64,000 nucleotides of DNA from a virus, in the IMG/VR virus record IMGVR_UViG_3300032116_015796, positions 1-64,000 of that record, one strand, 5' to 3'. The notes beneath the pieces were generated by a model, which did no database searches, was not told where the DNA came from, and saw only the letters and a list, made by a program, of their open reading frames with translations. Shown here piece after piece: positions 16,928 to 26,118 of the stretch. Positions within the stretch are counted from its first letter, which is position 1; each line of letters starts with the position of its first letter. The position numbers and the translations under genes were made by a program.

Positions 16928-18148
16928 ATGTCTAAAAAAATTAATGTTTTAATACTTCCATCAGATAAAACTGGTGTTGGTAAATTCCGCTCTGTAGACC
17001 CTCATATTATGCTACAAAACTTATATCCTGATGATTTTCATGTGGATATTGATTATGAACCTAGAATAAATGACCCTAATTTTTGGAAAAAGTACCAAAT
17101 CGTACACGTTCACAGAAACATTGGAGTTAACTACGACCAAACTCCTCATTTAATTAAATCTCTTAAAGAGATGGGTATCATTGTGATTGTTGATATTGAT
17201 GATTATTGGTTACCAACTAAAGAACATCCAATACACTCTATAATTTTACATGATAAAATTCATGAGAAAATTGTCGCTAATCTTAGAGTTGCAAGTTACG
17301 TAACTACAACAACAAAAATATTTGCTGACGAAATTCGCAAATTTAATAAAAATGTTGTCGTTTTACCGAACGCAATTAATCCTGATGAACCTCAATTCAA
17401 CCAACCAACAGAAGAATCTGATAGAATTAGAGTGGGTTGGTTAGGGGGGTCTTCCCACTTACACGATTTAAAACTTTTAGACGGTTTCATCTCAAAAAAT
17501 GGTTCTGAGATTAACAATAAATTACAATATGTTATTTGTGGTTTTGATACAAGAGGTTCTGTAACTGAAATAGACCAAAAAACAGGTCAAAGAAAACAAA
17601 GACCTATTCGACCTGAAGAAACTGTTTGGGCAAGGTATGAGGAAATTTTTACAAACAAATACGGCATAATTGATGAAAACTATAAAAAGTTCTTATTAGA
17701 ATTTAAAGAACAAGAATATGTTGGTGACAGTACGTTACCGTATCGAAGAGTTTGGACAAAACCTGTTAATCAATATGCAGCAAATTATTCTAAATTTGAT
17801 ATTTCATTAGCACCAATTAAAAATCACATTTTTAACAGAATGAAATCTCAACTTAAAGTTATTGAAGCGGGATTTTATAAAAAAGCATTAATTGCATCCC
17901 AAGTAGGTCCTTATACAATTGATTTAAAACACGCGTTAAAAGAAGGTCAATTTACTGATGGTAATGCTTTGTTAGTTCAAGAGGCACGAAATCATAGTGA
18001 TTGGTCTAAGTACATTAAAAAATTGGTACAAAACCCAAATTTAATTACTGACTTGGGAGAAAGACTATATGAAACAGTTAAGGATACCTATCACTTGAAA
18101 AACGTGACAATAACAAGAGCAGAATTTTATAAATCTATTGTTAACTAA
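16928..18148 (+). CDS. GT-B (GT4-like) glycosyltransferase
   Basis: 406 residues. N-terminal Rossmann half with 'VLILPSDKTGVGKFRSVDPH' (glycine-rich donor entry loop), 'IVHVHRNIG' and 'VIVDIDDYW'. The C-terminal half has 'RVGWLGGSSHLHDL' and a later 'FDISLAPIKNHIFNRMKSQLKVIEAGFY' region (split here: FDISLAPIKNHIFN, then KSQLKVIEAGFY), equivalent to the E-x7-E donor site of GT4 enzymes. First gene of the long plus-strand glycan operon, just after a terminator. Likely transfers a sugar from a nucleotide donor; the acceptor is unknown. Confidence 0.8.
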   Translation: MSKKINVLILPSDKTGVGKFRSVDPHIMLQNLYPDDFHVDIDYEPRINDPNFWKKYQIVHVHRNIGVNYDQTPHLIKSLKEMGIIVIVDIDDYWLPTKEHPIHSIILHDKIHEKIVANLRVASYVTTTTKIFADEIRKFNKNVVVLPNAINPDEPQFNQPTEESDRIRVGWLGGSSHLHDLKLLDGFISKNGSEINNKLQYVICGFDTRGSVTEIDQKTGQRKQRPIRPEETVWARYEEIFTNKYGIIDENYKKFLLEFKEQEYVGDSTLPYRRVWTKPVNQYAANYSKFDISLAPIKNHIFNRMKSQLKVIEAGFYKKALIASQVGPYTIDLKHALKEGQFTDGNALLVQEARNHSDWSKYIKKLVQNPNLITDLGERLYETVKDTYHLKNVTITRAEFYKSIVN

Positions 18149-18149
18149 T

Positions 18150-18623
18150 ATGGAATCACCAAAAAAAATAATAGGGTTTACCGCAGGTAATTTTGATTTA
18201 TTACACCCTGGATACATTTATACTTTTGAAACTGCGAAACAACATTGTGATTATTTTATGGTATTTCTTCAGAGAGACCCTTCTGAAACCAGATTTACCA
18301 AATACAAACCTGTAATCCCACTTTATGAAAGATATAAAACTTTAATGTCAATAAAATATATTGATGAAGTTGTAACATATCAGACTGAAGAGGATTTGGT
18401 TAAATTAATTGAATTTTATAGACCTGACGTAAGAATACTTGGTGATGATTATATTGGTAAAAGATTTACAGGAGACCATTTACCTATTAAAGTTATTTAC
18501 ACAACCCGTTCACATAATTGGTCAACCACAAAAATTAAAGATTTGATAACAATACAAACTATCAAACAAAATCCTGAGATTTTAAATAAATTAGAAGATT
18601 ATGATAAAAATACCAATAACTAA
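18150..18623 (+). CDS. Cytidylyltransferase-like nucleotidyltransferase (TagD/RfaE family) with altered HxGH motif
   Basis: 157 residues from the ATG at 18150, which follows the upstream stop by one base. N-terminal 'GFTAGNFDLLHPGYIYTFE' corresponds to the HxGH signature of the family, but the second His is Tyr22 (H19-P-G-Y22). Other features are kept: 'ERYKTLMSIKYIDEVV', 'RPDVRILGDDYIG' and 'RSHNWSTTKIKDLI' (the STT motif). Family members activate glycerol-3-P, heptose-P or similar with CTP or ATP for cell-wall and LPS precursors. Its position among glycosyltransferases fits precursor activation. The Tyr substitution could lower or change activity. Confidence 0.75.
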   Translation: MESPKKIIGFTAGNFDLLHPGYIYTFETAKQHCDYFMVFLQRDPSETRFTKYKPVIPLYERYKTLMSIKYIDEVVTYQTEEDLVKLIEFYRPDVRILGDDYIGKRFTGDHLPIKVIYTTRSHNWSTTKIKDLITIQTIKQNPEILNKLEDYDKNTNN

Positions 18624-19323
18624 AATTTTATTTTTAGATATCGAGACCGTTGGGTGTTGCCCTGATTACGAAGTTTGCCAAAACTTAAATTCTAGTATGG
18701 CCAATCAATTTGAAAAATATTTTGATTGGTTTTTAAAACGATTTCCTGAAGACAACCAACTTGGTATGGAATCTTTAAATTCACAAATGAACGAGGTCTT
18801 TAAAAAACGAGCGGGTCTTGTTCCTGAATTTGCTAAAATTGTTTGTGTGAGTATGGCCTTTGTTATGGATAATGGAGAAGTCAAAAAACAAACATTTGCA
18901 AGTGACGATGAAAAAGAAATTTTAACCCAAGTTCAAAAATTATTAATTAGATGTGGTAATTTAGATTTCTTTTTATGTGGACATAACCTGAAAAATTTTG
19001 ACATCCCTATGTTGGCAAAAAGAATGATTATCAATGGTTTAGTCCCACCTCCAATTCTTCCTTCATACGATACCAAACCTTGGGAGATAAAGGCAATTGA
19101 TACTAAAGAGATTTGGCAATATGGAGCGTATTCCTCAATAGGTTCGTTAGATTTATTATGTACTTGTTTGGGTATTGAGTCTCCTAAAGACGGTGAAATT
19201 ACTGGTGATAAAGTTCATCAGGCGTATTGGGAAGGAAATAAATTGTCTGAAATTTCACAATATTGTGAAAAAGATGTTAAGGTATTAATAGACATCATTA
19301 AAAAATTAAAAGAGTTACAATGA
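18601..19323 (+). CDS. DnaQ-like 3'-5' exonuclease (PolB-exonuclease-related)
   Basis: 240 residues. DEDD superfamily motifs: Exo I 'KILFLDIETVG' (residues 8-18), Exo II 'FFLCGHNLKNFDIPMLAKRM', and Exo III 'YCEKDVKVLIDI' near the C-terminus, the Y-x3-D form (DEDDy). Resembles the predicted PolB-related 3'-5' exonuclease family (DNA_pol_B_exo2). Probably acts on DNA ends or RNA during phage replication or repair. The start overlaps the upstream stop region by 23 nt and its stop overlaps the dUTPase start (ATGA). It is embedded among glycan genes. Confidence 0.8.
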   Translation: MIKIPITKILFLDIETVGCCPDYEVCQNLNSSMANQFEKYFDWFLKRFPEDNQLGMESLNSQMNEVFKKRAGLVPEFAKIVCVSMAFVMDNGEVKKQTFASDDEKEILTQVQKLLIRCGNLDFFLCGHNLKNFDIPMLAKRMIINGLVPPPILPSYDTKPWEIKAIDTKEIWQYGAYSSIGSLDLLCTCLGIESPKDGEITGDKVHQAYWEGNKLSEISQYCEKDVKVLIDIIKKLKELQ

Positions 19324-19910
19324 CACCAAATTTAATGGATTTACAAGAGCAATTAAAAAAGTTGCAAGATATGGTTAATAGCGAAGAGGAGATTGACTAT
19401 GAAGATATAATGAGTGAACTTGGTTTAGATGTAAAACAATTAGAAGAAGACATGAAAAACTACACTCCTCAGTTACCACTTAAATTTTCTAAATTACATC
19501 CTGACGCAGTTTCTCCAAAATACAATTATCCAACCGATTCAGGTTTTGATTTACATTCAGTTGAGGATTTGGAAATCCCTCCTTTTGGTAGAATCTTAGT
19601 CCCGACAGGTTTATCATTCGATATTAAAGATGGGTATGAAATTCAAGTTAGGTCTAAAAGTGGTCTATGTATTAAACAAGGACTAATGGTTCTTAATTCA
19701 CCAGGAACTGTAGATAACGGGTATACAGGTGAAGTACAAGTAATTGTTTTTAACACAAATAACCACAAGGTCTCGATTCCAAAAGGGATGAAAGTAGGGC
19801 AAGCAGTTCTTTGTCCTGTTGTAAATGGGAAGTGGGTTGAGTTAATCGAAAAAAATAAAATCTCTGAAAAAGACAGAGGTAGTAATGGTTTTGGAAGTAC
19901 AGGGATATGA
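19320..19910 (+). CDS. dut: dUTPase (dUTP diphosphatase) with N-terminal extension
   Basis: 196 residues. All five trimeric dUTPase motifs are visible: I 'PTDSGFDLHS', II 'VRSKSGLCIKQG', III 'LNSPGTVDNGYTGEVQV' (catalytic Asp in VDNGY), IV 'GMKVGQAVLCP' and V 'RGSNGFGSTGI' at the extreme C-terminus. Converts dUTP to dUMP plus PPi, preventing uracil incorporation and feeding dTMP synthesis. The first ~50 residues (LQEQLKKLQDMVNSEEEIDY) are an acidic helical extension absent from minimal dUTPases. Overlaps both neighbours by 4 nt (ATGA). Confidence 0.93.
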   Translation: MTPNLMDLQEQLKKLQDMVNSEEEIDYEDIMSELGLDVKQLEEDMKNYTPQLPLKFSKLHPDAVSPKYNYPTDSGFDLHSVEDLEIPPFGRILVPTGLSFDIKDGYEIQVRSKSGLCIKQGLMVLNSPGTVDNGYTGEVQVIVFNTNNHKVSIPKGMKVGQAVLCPVVNGKWVELIEKNKISEKDRGSNGFGSTGI

Positions 19911-21400
19911 TTACTATAATTTATTCAACACATAAAGATTCAGAATATAATAACAAATTTAGACAACATTTGTTACAAACTGTTGGCTTAAAAGATGTTC
20001 AAATCTTAGAATATCAAAATAATAATCAATATTCACTTGCACAAGTTTACAATAGTGGAATAACCGAATCAATTTATGATATTGTTGTTTGTTGTCATAA
20101 TGATATTAAACTTGAAAAAAATTGGGGTAAAAAATTACTTGAAGATTTTTCAAACAATACAGAATTCGGAATAATTGGAAAAGCAGGTTCTTGTTATTTC
20201 CCTGAATCAGGAGTTTATTGGGAAAAGATGAATAAGACCATGGTTGGTCAAGTTTATCACCATCCTGAAGGACAGAATAAATGGTTGAGTCAATATTCAT
20301 CTAAATTACCGTTTTTAATACCCGTTGTTACTGTTGATGGTTTGATTATTTGTTTTGATAAAACTAAAATCAAATATAAATTTGATGAGTCTTTTGGTAA
20401 GTTCCATTTTTATGACCATGGATTTTGTTTACCTAATTACATTAACGATGTTAAAATCGGTGTTACCTCATCATTTGAGATTACTCACCAATCTGTAGGT
20501 CAACCAAACCAAGAATTTTATGATAGTAAAGAAAAATTCTTAAAAAAATGGGGACATATGTTACCAATGGATTTAAAACCAAAAGAAGTTTTTTTTGAAA
20601 ATATTGTAGAAAAACCTATTAAGAACATTGGTAAAGTGGCGATTATCATACCTACAAAAGGTAAAACGGATATGTTATTTGAGTGTGTAAAATCTTTTTA
20701 CACCCACTGCAATTCAGACCTGTTTGATATTATAATTGCCGATACGGGGTCATCTGAAGAAGAAAAGGAATGGATAAAAACCAACATTTTAAATTTAGGT
20801 AATATTAAATTAATCGAATATGATTATTATAATTTTGCTAAAGTTAATAATGATGTTGTTAAAAATTACACAAATGATTACGAATTTATTTTATTCTGTA
20901 ATAATGACATAAAAATACTAAACAATGTTGTTTACGGATTACTTGAAAACTTTAAAAAGTATCCCCAAGCAGGGACTATAGGTTGTAGACTTCATTATGA
21001 AGATAACACCGTTCAACATAATGGATTGGCTGCGAAAGTGGATTCTAACAAATTTTTTAGGGTTGATAACAAATCCACAGGTTCTTACTATTCATACACC
21101 ATAAATAGTAAAGAGGTTTTAGGTAATACCGCCGCTTTATTTATGGTTAGAAAAAATGTTTTTCAAAAATTAGGGATGTTTAATGAACAGTATTCAAACT
21201 GTTTTGAAGACGTAGAATTTAATCTTAAATCAATTGTTACGGGTCACAGGAACTATATTTGTGGTAATTGTGTTGCATATCATTATGAAAGTAAAACTAG
21301 AGAAAGGAATACCGAAGTTGAGAAACAAGATTATTTTAATAACCTAATACCTTTTGTTCAAAAATACCTTGATAAATTTATCACTAAATTATATATTTAA
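19907..21400 (+). CDS. Tandem GT2-type glycosyltransferase
   Basis: 497 residues with two GT-A domains. Domain 1 (1-~225): 'MITIIYSTHKDSEYNNKF', 'YDIVVCCHNDIKLEKNWG' (H-N-D in place of DxD) and 'KFHFYDHGFC'. Domain 2 (~240-497): 'VAIIIPTKGKTDMLFECVKS', 'DYEFILFCNNDIKIL', 'VLGNTAALFMVRKNVFQKLG' and 'YSNCFEDVEFNLKSIVTGHR', typical of GT2 rhamnosyl- or other transferases. Probably adds two sugars in sequence. Overlaps the dUTPase stop by 4 nt. Confidence 0.82.
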   Translation: MITIIYSTHKDSEYNNKFRQHLLQTVGLKDVQILEYQNNNQYSLAQVYNSGITESIYDIVVCCHNDIKLEKNWGKKLLEDFSNNTEFGIIGKAGSCYFPESGVYWEKMNKTMVGQVYHHPEGQNKWLSQYSSKLPFLIPVVTVDGLIICFDKTKIKYKFDESFGKFHFYDHGFCLPNYINDVKIGVTSSFEITHQSVGQPNQEFYDSKEKFLKKWGHMLPMDLKPKEVFFENIVEKPIKNIGKVAIIIPTKGKTDMLFECVKSFYTHCNSDLFDIIIADTGSSEEEKEWIKTNILNLGNIKLIEYDYYNFAKVNNDVVKNYTNDYEFILFCNNDIKILNNVVYGLLENFKKYPQAGTIGCRLHYEDNTVQHNGLAAKVDSNKFFRVDNKSTGSYYSYTINSKEVLGNTAALFMVRKNVFQKLGMFNEQYSNCFEDVEFNLKSIVTGHRNYICGNCVAYHYESKTRERNTEVEKQDYFNNLIPFVQKYLDKFITKLYI

Positions 21401-21402
21401 AT

Positions 21403-22032
21403 ATGGCTAATGGAATATACAAAATAACGGAAGACTTTGAAAAAGAACTGTCCGATTACACAAAATCACCGTATGTTGTTACGGTAGATAATCAAAGTAA
21501 TGCTTTATTTTTGGCGTTAATGTATGAGAAAGTAAGTGGTATGGAAATTGAAATCCCCTCTCGTACTTACCCCTCAGTACCATGTGAGATAATTCATGCA
21601 GGTGCAAAAGTTAAATTTAAACCTGTGGAAGGTAAAACAATTAAAGGGTCATATCAATTGTATCCTACTAAAGTTTGGGATTCGGCTCTTTCTTTTACTT
21701 ATGGAATGTACAAACCAAATACCCATATGTGTATTTCTTTTACAGGTCCTTATAAACATTTTAAATTATCTAAAGGTGGAGCAATCTTAACTGACGACTA
21801 TGACGCTTATTTATGGTTTAAAAGAGCGAGATACAGTGGCAGAAGAGAATGTTCTTATCATGATGACCATTTTGATATGTTAGGATGGAATTTCTATATG
21901 ATGCCTGAGTTAGCTGCGAGAGGAGTACTTTTGATGAAACAATTTTATAATGTTGACGGAAGTCCTAAACATAATGAGGATTTAGAATTACCTTACCCTG
22001 ATTTATCCAAGTTCGATGTCTATAAACAATAA
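21403..22032 (+). CDS. Short DegT/DnrJ/EryC1/StrS-like sugar aminotransferase
   Basis: 209 residues, against ~370 for a typical DegT-family PLP aminotransferase. Visible landmarks: 'TVDNQSNALFLALMY' (substrate/PLP entry), 'IEIPSRTYPSVPCEIIHAGA', 'KVWDSALSF' (the Asp pairing with the pyridine N), 'FTGPYKHFKLSKGGAILTDD' (likely Schiff-base Lys in PYK) and 'RYSGRRECSY', then 'NFYMMPELAARGVLLMKQF'. The C-terminal ~150 residues of the usual fold are absent, so it may be a minimal or inactive form. Its role would be amination of a nucleotide keto-sugar. Confidence 0.65.
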   Translation: MANGIYKITEDFEKELSDYTKSPYVVTVDNQSNALFLALMYEKVSGMEIEIPSRTYPSVPCEIIHAGAKVKFKPVEGKTIKGSYQLYPTKVWDSALSFTYGMYKPNTHMCISFTGPYKHFKLSKGGAILTDDYDAYLWFKRARYSGRRECSYHDDHFDMLGWNFYMMPELAARGVLLMKQFYNVDGSPKHNEDLELPYPDLSKFDVYKQ

Positions 22033-22723
22033 ACATATCTGTGTTTTAATATGTTTTAATAACTATGAACATATAGTTAAATGTTTCGAATCTATAAAAA
22101 ATCTACCTTTAGATTTTTTTATAATAGAAAACCCATCTAAAAATTCCGATAAAATTCAAAAATATTTTAAAGAACAAAAATTAAAAGGGTATGTTAGATT
22201 CGAAGAAAATATTACAAATAACGCGGTTGATATAATAAGAGAAGATTACTCACCTTTATTTCAATCTTATGAATATATAACTTTTTCAGATTGTGATTTA
22301 TTTACTGATTCCTCCTCTTCATTATTTTCCGAAATATATAGAATATTAGAATATGAAGAAGTTGGAGTTTGTTGTACATCATTATGTATGGATAACCTTC
22401 CTAATGTTCCTGACGCAAATGGTTGGATTCCTAACCCAATATCAATTCACGAAGATTATATTAATGTAAATACAGGTGTTCATTTCATGACTATGAAACA
22501 AAAAAATTATTCATTATTATATGGGACAAAATTTAAAGACACCTTAATGGTTTCTTTAATTAGAAGTAAGAACCTAAAATGGGTTTCAACAAAAGAAAAC
22601 AAATCAATTCATTTGACTTGGGATTTGTACTACCAAGGTAACGAGTACTATAATTTTAAAATTGAGCGTGGTTTAGAATCATTGTGGTCACATAACGAAA
22701 CATCGGATTATATTATTTTATGA
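22016..22723 (+). CDS. GT-A glycosyltransferase
   Basis: 235 residues. It begins 'MSINNKHICVLICFNNYEHI', GT2-style, with 'FFIIENPSKNSDKI' and a DxD in 'EYITFSDCDLFTDSSSS' near residue 90. 'YINVNTGVHFMTMKQKN' resembles the acceptor loop of such enzymes. Starts 17 nt inside the DegT-like gene and overlaps the next gene by 4 nt. Substrates unknown. Confidence 0.7.
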   Translation: MSINNKHICVLICFNNYEHIVKCFESIKNLPLDFFIIENPSKNSDKIQKYFKEQKLKGYVRFEENITNNAVDIIREDYSPLFQSYEYITFSDCDLFTDSSSSLFSEIYRILEYEEVGVCCTSLCMDNLPNVPDANGWIPNPISIHEDYINVNTGVHFMTMKQKNYSLLYGTKFKDTLMVSLIRSKNLKWVSTKENKSIHLTWDLYYQGNEYYNFKIERGLESLWSHNETSDYIIL

Positions 22724-23295
22724 AAAGAGCGTTAATTGGTTTTGGTGGTCATGCGAGAGAAGTTATCGCTCAAATGAAAGTTAATTTACCTTGTTTTGTT
22801 GATGATTCTTTTTTAACTAAAGAAACCCTACCGTTATCTAGATTTAATCCAAATGAGTTTGAAATAATGGTTGCGATTTCAGACCCAAAAAAAAGAATGG
22901 AAATTGTAGGTCGATTACCAAAAGAAACTAAATATTTTACATTTATCCACCCTACCTCACTTATAATGTCTGAAGTTAAAATAGGTCACGGTTCTTTTAT
23001 TGGGGCGTATTCAGTAATTACGACAAATATAACAATTGGTACTCACTGTATTTTAAATCGAGGTAACCATATAGGACATGATTCAATAGTCGGAGATTTT
23101 TTTAGTGCAATGCCGTGTTCAGTTATTTCGGGTAATTGTTTAATTGGTGACAGAGTTTATTTCGGTACTAATTCATCCGTAAGAGAAAAAATTGAAGTAT
23201 GTGATGATGTAACTATCGGTTTAAATTCAGGTGTGGTCAAACACATAACAGAAAGTGGGGTGTATGTAGGTGTCCCCGCAAAAAAAATAAAATGA
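22720..23295 (+). CDS. PglD/NeuD-like sugar acetyltransferase
   Basis: 191 residues. Short N-terminal Rossmann part 'RALIGFGGHAREVIAQM' (residues 3-19) then a left-handed beta-helix of hexapeptide repeats ('VKIGHGSFIGAYSVITTNIT', 'IGTHCILNRGNHIGHDSIVG', 'IGDRVYFGTNSSV') ending 'GVYVGVPAKKIK'. This is the layout of PglD/NeuD enzymes that acetylate amino sugars or sialic acid with acetyl-CoA. With the DegT-like gene nearby it could N-acetylate an amino sugar. Overlaps neighbours by 4 nt on both sides. Confidence 0.82.
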   Translation: MKRALIGFGGHAREVIAQMKVNLPCFVDDSFLTKETLPLSRFNPNEFEIMVAISDPKKRMEIVGRLPKETKYFTFIHPTSLIMSEVKIGHGSFIGAYSVITTNITIGTHCILNRGNHIGHDSIVGDFFSAMPCSVISGNCLIGDRVYFGTNSSVREKIEVCDDVTIGLNSGVVKHITESGVYVGVPAKKIK

Positions 23296-24011
23296 TGAAG
23301 AATACAAAATTAGCAATTGTAATTGCAACATATCGTAGAGATGACGGTAAAAGTTTTGAATTTTTATACAGAACATTAGAAAGTATAAAAAAACAAACCT
23401 ATAAAAATTATAAAATATTTTTAATAGGTGATAAATACGATAAACCCGAAGAAGTTAGTCGGGTAATAAAAGATTTGTCGTTGGATAAAATTTATTTTGA
23501 AAATTTACCTATTGCAAAAGAAAGAAGTAGATATACTGGTCATGTACTTTGGTCTTACGGTGGAGTTAATGCAATTAATCATGGAGTAAAAATAGCTTTA
23601 AGTGAAGGTTTTGATTATGTGTGTCATTTAGACCACGATGATTGGTGGTACGAAAACCATTTAGAGTTAATCAATAAATGTATTTCAGAAACAGGTTCGG
23701 AATGGGTTTGTACTAAATCCACATACCGAAACCCTTTTACATTTTTACCCCCAGTAGATACTAATGATGAATATGTTGATTTTCATCCTAGGTCATCAAT
23801 TTTAATACACTCCTCAGTATGTATGAATTTCAAAAAAATCCCCTTATTATATCGGGATATTTACGAAGAAACAGGTGTAGTAGGTTTACCAACTGACGCA
23901 GATTTGTGGGAAAGATGTAGACAATATATAATATCTAATAAATTAAAAAGTACATTAATAAATAAAATAACTTGCCGTCATGATGAAGAAGGATATGAAA
24001 GACTCAAATAA
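23292..24011 (+). CDS. GT2 glycosyltransferase
   Basis: 239 residues. Classic GT2 start 'LAIVIATYRRDDGKSFEFLY', 'RTLESIKKQTYKNYKIFLIG', a metal site in 'YVCHLDHDDWWYENHLELI' and 'LPTDADLWERCRQYI' near the C-terminus. Probably extends the glycan made by this operon. Begins with two consecutive Met codons overlapping the previous stop. Confidence 0.8.
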   Translation: MMKNTKLAIVIATYRRDDGKSFEFLYRTLESIKKQTYKNYKIFLIGDKYDKPEEVSRVIKDLSLDKIYFENLPIAKERSRYTGHVLWSYGGVNAINHGVKIALSEGFDYVCHLDHDDWWYENHLELINKCISETGSEWVCTKSTYRNPFTFLPPVDTNDEYVDFHPRSSILIHSSVCMNFKKIPLLYRDIYEETGVVGLPTDADLWERCRQYIISNKLKSTLINKITCRHDEEGYERLK

Positions 24012-24642
24012 AATTAACATAACTGAAGACTCTATTAATAGAGTAAACGAAATAATTCAAAATATGGAAGGTAAATCCTTTCATAATCATTACCATATAT
24101 TGTATGATATTATTACTTCATTAGGTAAGAAAAATCAAACCTATTTAGAAATTGGTGCTTACTGTGGTGGGTCGGCATCTTTAGTATCAACAAACGAAAA
24201 TGTTTCAAAAGTTTACAGTATTGATATTGGACATCCAATACCTAAAGAAGTACCAATTAAAAATGTTAATAAATTTAAACATTCTAATTGTGAATATGAA
24301 TATTTTCATGGAAACTCTAGATTAAACAACACTATTGAAAAGGTTAAATCAAGTGTTCCTGAAATTGATGTTTTTTTTATTGACGGTGACCACTCATATA
24401 ATGCGGTTATTGAAGATTTTAATAACTATAAAGATTTAGTGTCTAAAGGGGGTGTTATTGTTTTTGATGATTATCACGATAAAATCCATAGTCCTGATGT
24501 ATTTCATGCAGTTAATGATATTGTGAAAACACTTAATTTAGATGAATATGAAATTATTGGTAGTTTAAACTATGATTTAATAAAGAAAACAAATTTCCCA
24601 AATATAGAATCAAGTAATGAGTTTATTTTAATTAAAAAATGA
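23995..24642 (+). CDS. Class I SAM methyltransferase (Methyltransf_24-like)
   Basis: 215 residues from 23995 (MKDSNKINITEDS); an in-frame ATG at 23980 would add five residues, and I prefer the shorter overlap. Motif I 'TYLEIGAYCGGSASLV', then 'KVYSIDIGHPIP', 'IDVFFIDGDHSYNAVIEDF' and 'GGVIVFDDYHDK', as in the Methyltransf_24 family common in polysaccharide clusters. Probable sugar O- or N-methyltransferase. Next gene starts within its stop (ATGA). Confidence 0.78.
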   Translation: MKDSNKINITEDSINRVNEIIQNMEGKSFHNHYHILYDIITSLGKKNQTYLEIGAYCGGSASLVSTNENVSKVYSIDIGHPIPKEVPIKNVNKFKHSNCEYEYFHGNSRLNNTIEKVKSSVPEIDVFFIDGDHSYNAVIEDFNNYKDLVSKGGVIVFDDYHDKIHSPDVFHAVNDIVKTLNLDEYEIIGSLNYDLIKKTNFPNIESSNEFILIKK

Positions 24643-25469
24643 AAAAAATAATAAACTTTACGCCTACAGGAACTCAAACTAATCGACAAAATTCTTTAGC
24701 GCCTTTAACTCCTAATGAAATTATTGAAGAGGTTCATGAAGCGTATGAATTGGGTATTACTCTAACTCATATTCATGCCAGAGACCCTATTACATTAGAG
24801 AATACTTACAATAAAAATGTATACAGAGATATTTTGGAGGGTATAAGGAAACATTGTCCTGACTTATGTGTTTGTGTTTCATTAACAGGTAGGTTATTTC
24901 CTGAATTTGAAAAGAGGTCTGAGGTTTTAGAGTTATACCCTGACATGGGGTCTTTAACTATGTCGTCATTAAATTTTCCAAGAGGAGCCTCGGTTAATGA
25001 ACCTGAAATGATATTGAAACTAATTACAAAAATGGAGGACTATGGTGTCACTCCTGAAATTGAATGTTTTGATACGGGTATGTTAAATTACACAAATTAT
25101 TTAATAAGTAAATCAATTTTAAAAGGACCTCATTATATTAATGTAATACTTGGTAATCTATATAACGCTCAAACAGATTTATCGACATTCTCATCAATTT
25201 ATAATCATAAACCCAAAGACTCTTTAATGTGTTTGGGTGGGATTGGTAATCAACAATTGAAATCAAATATTATGGGATTATTATATTTTGATGGTTTAAG
25301 AATTGGTCTTGAGGACAACCTATACTTTCGTGAAAAAGAAATTACAAAAAACATTAACTTATTAAAAAGAATACATTTAATATCAGAAGAATTAAATTAT
25401 CAAATAATGAACCATAAAGAATTCGGTGAGAATGGTTTTAAAAATAAAAAAAATGAAAGTATCAATTAA
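24639..25469 (+). CDS. BKACE-family enzyme (beta-keto acid cleavage enzyme, DUF849-like)
   Basis: 276 residues, the usual family length. TIM-barrel signature of BKACE/Kce: 'LTPNEIIEEVHEAYELGITL', then 'THIHARDP' with His44 and His46 (zinc ligands in Kce), 'CVCVSLTGRLFPEF', 'SLTMSSLNFPRG', 'VTPEIECFDTGMLN' and 'GLRIGLEDNLYF' with Arg221, Glu225 (third zinc ligand) and Asp226. Family enzymes condense a beta-keto acid with acetyl-CoA and cleave it to an acetoacetyl product plus a new acyl-CoA. The residue corresponding to the Kce N-terminal Glu looks replaced near 'TGTQTN', so the exact reaction may differ. In this operon it may supply an unusual acyl group for a sugar (inference). Confidence 0.78.
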   Translation: MKKIINFTPTGTQTNRQNSLAPLTPNEIIEEVHEAYELGITLTHIHARDPITLENTYNKNVYRDILEGIRKHCPDLCVCVSLTGRLFPEFEKRSEVLELYPDMGSLTMSSLNFPRGASVNEPEMILKLITKMEDYGVTPEIECFDTGMLNYTNYLISKSILKGPHYINVILGNLYNAQTDLSTFSSIYNHKPKDSLMCLGGIGNQQLKSNIMGLLYFDGLRIGLEDNLYFREKEITKNINLLKRIHLISEELNYQIMNHKEFGENGFKNKKNESIN

Positions 25470-26118
25470 TCAACCTTATTTTTTTCCTTACCTCCCATTT
25501 TATCAAATGGTTAATTATTCTGATGTTTTTGTGTCATTAGATAGTGTGAATTTTTGTAAAAAAAAATTCATTAATCGGAACGTTATCACCGATAACAATG
25601 GTAGAAAAATCAATTTCACACTACCAATAAGAAATCTATCTCAGAATAAAAAAATTAATCAAAGTGAAATATTTAATTTAAAAAAAACTAAAGATTCTTT
25701 TATTAAAAAATTGAAACTAACTTATGGTTTTAGGAAATCTAATTTAGAGGTTTTTGATGTAGTTGATTCGTGTTTCACGTCAAATCTAATATCAGAAGTT
25801 TCAACAAATTCGATTAAAAACGTTTTTAATTACTTAGGAATTGAAAAATCAATTTTATTGTCTTCAGAATCATTTAAGAGTTATGACGAATATAAAAAAG
25901 AAATCAAAATTTACGGAATTTGTCATGAATTAAATTGTACCGATTACATTAATTTACCGAATGGTAATTTATTATATGATAAAGAAGATTTTACAAAAAA
26001 AGAAATCAAATTATCCTTTATTTCGAATGACCTAAACTATAATACATCTATTTTAGATGTATTATTTAGGGAAGACAAACAACAAATAATAGGCAAACTA
26101 AACAATCACATTCAATAG
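25453..26118 (+). CDS. WbqC-family protein
   Basis: 221 residues from the ATG at 25453, chosen because 'MKVSINQPYFFPYLPFYQMV' is the conserved start of WbqC proteins; an in-frame ATG 27 nt upstream lies in the preceding gene. Other family marks: 'SDVFVSLDSVNFCKKKFINR' and 'INFTLPIRNLSQ'. WbqC-like proteins occur in O-antigen and capsule clusters and are thought to help modify amino sugars, but the reaction is poorly defined. Overlaps the BKACE gene by 17 nt; the next gene starts at the last base of its TAG. Confidence 0.82.
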   Translation: MKVSINQPYFFPYLPFYQMVNYSDVFVSLDSVNFCKKKFINRNVITDNNGRKINFTLPIRNLSQNKKINQSEIFNLKKTKDSFIKKLKLTYGFRKSNLEVFDVVDSCFTSNLISEVSTNSIKNVFNYLGIEKSILLSSESFKSYDEYKKEIKIYGICHELNCTDYINLPNGNLLYDKEDFTKKEIKLSFISNDLNYNTSILDVLFREDKQQIIGKLNNHIQ

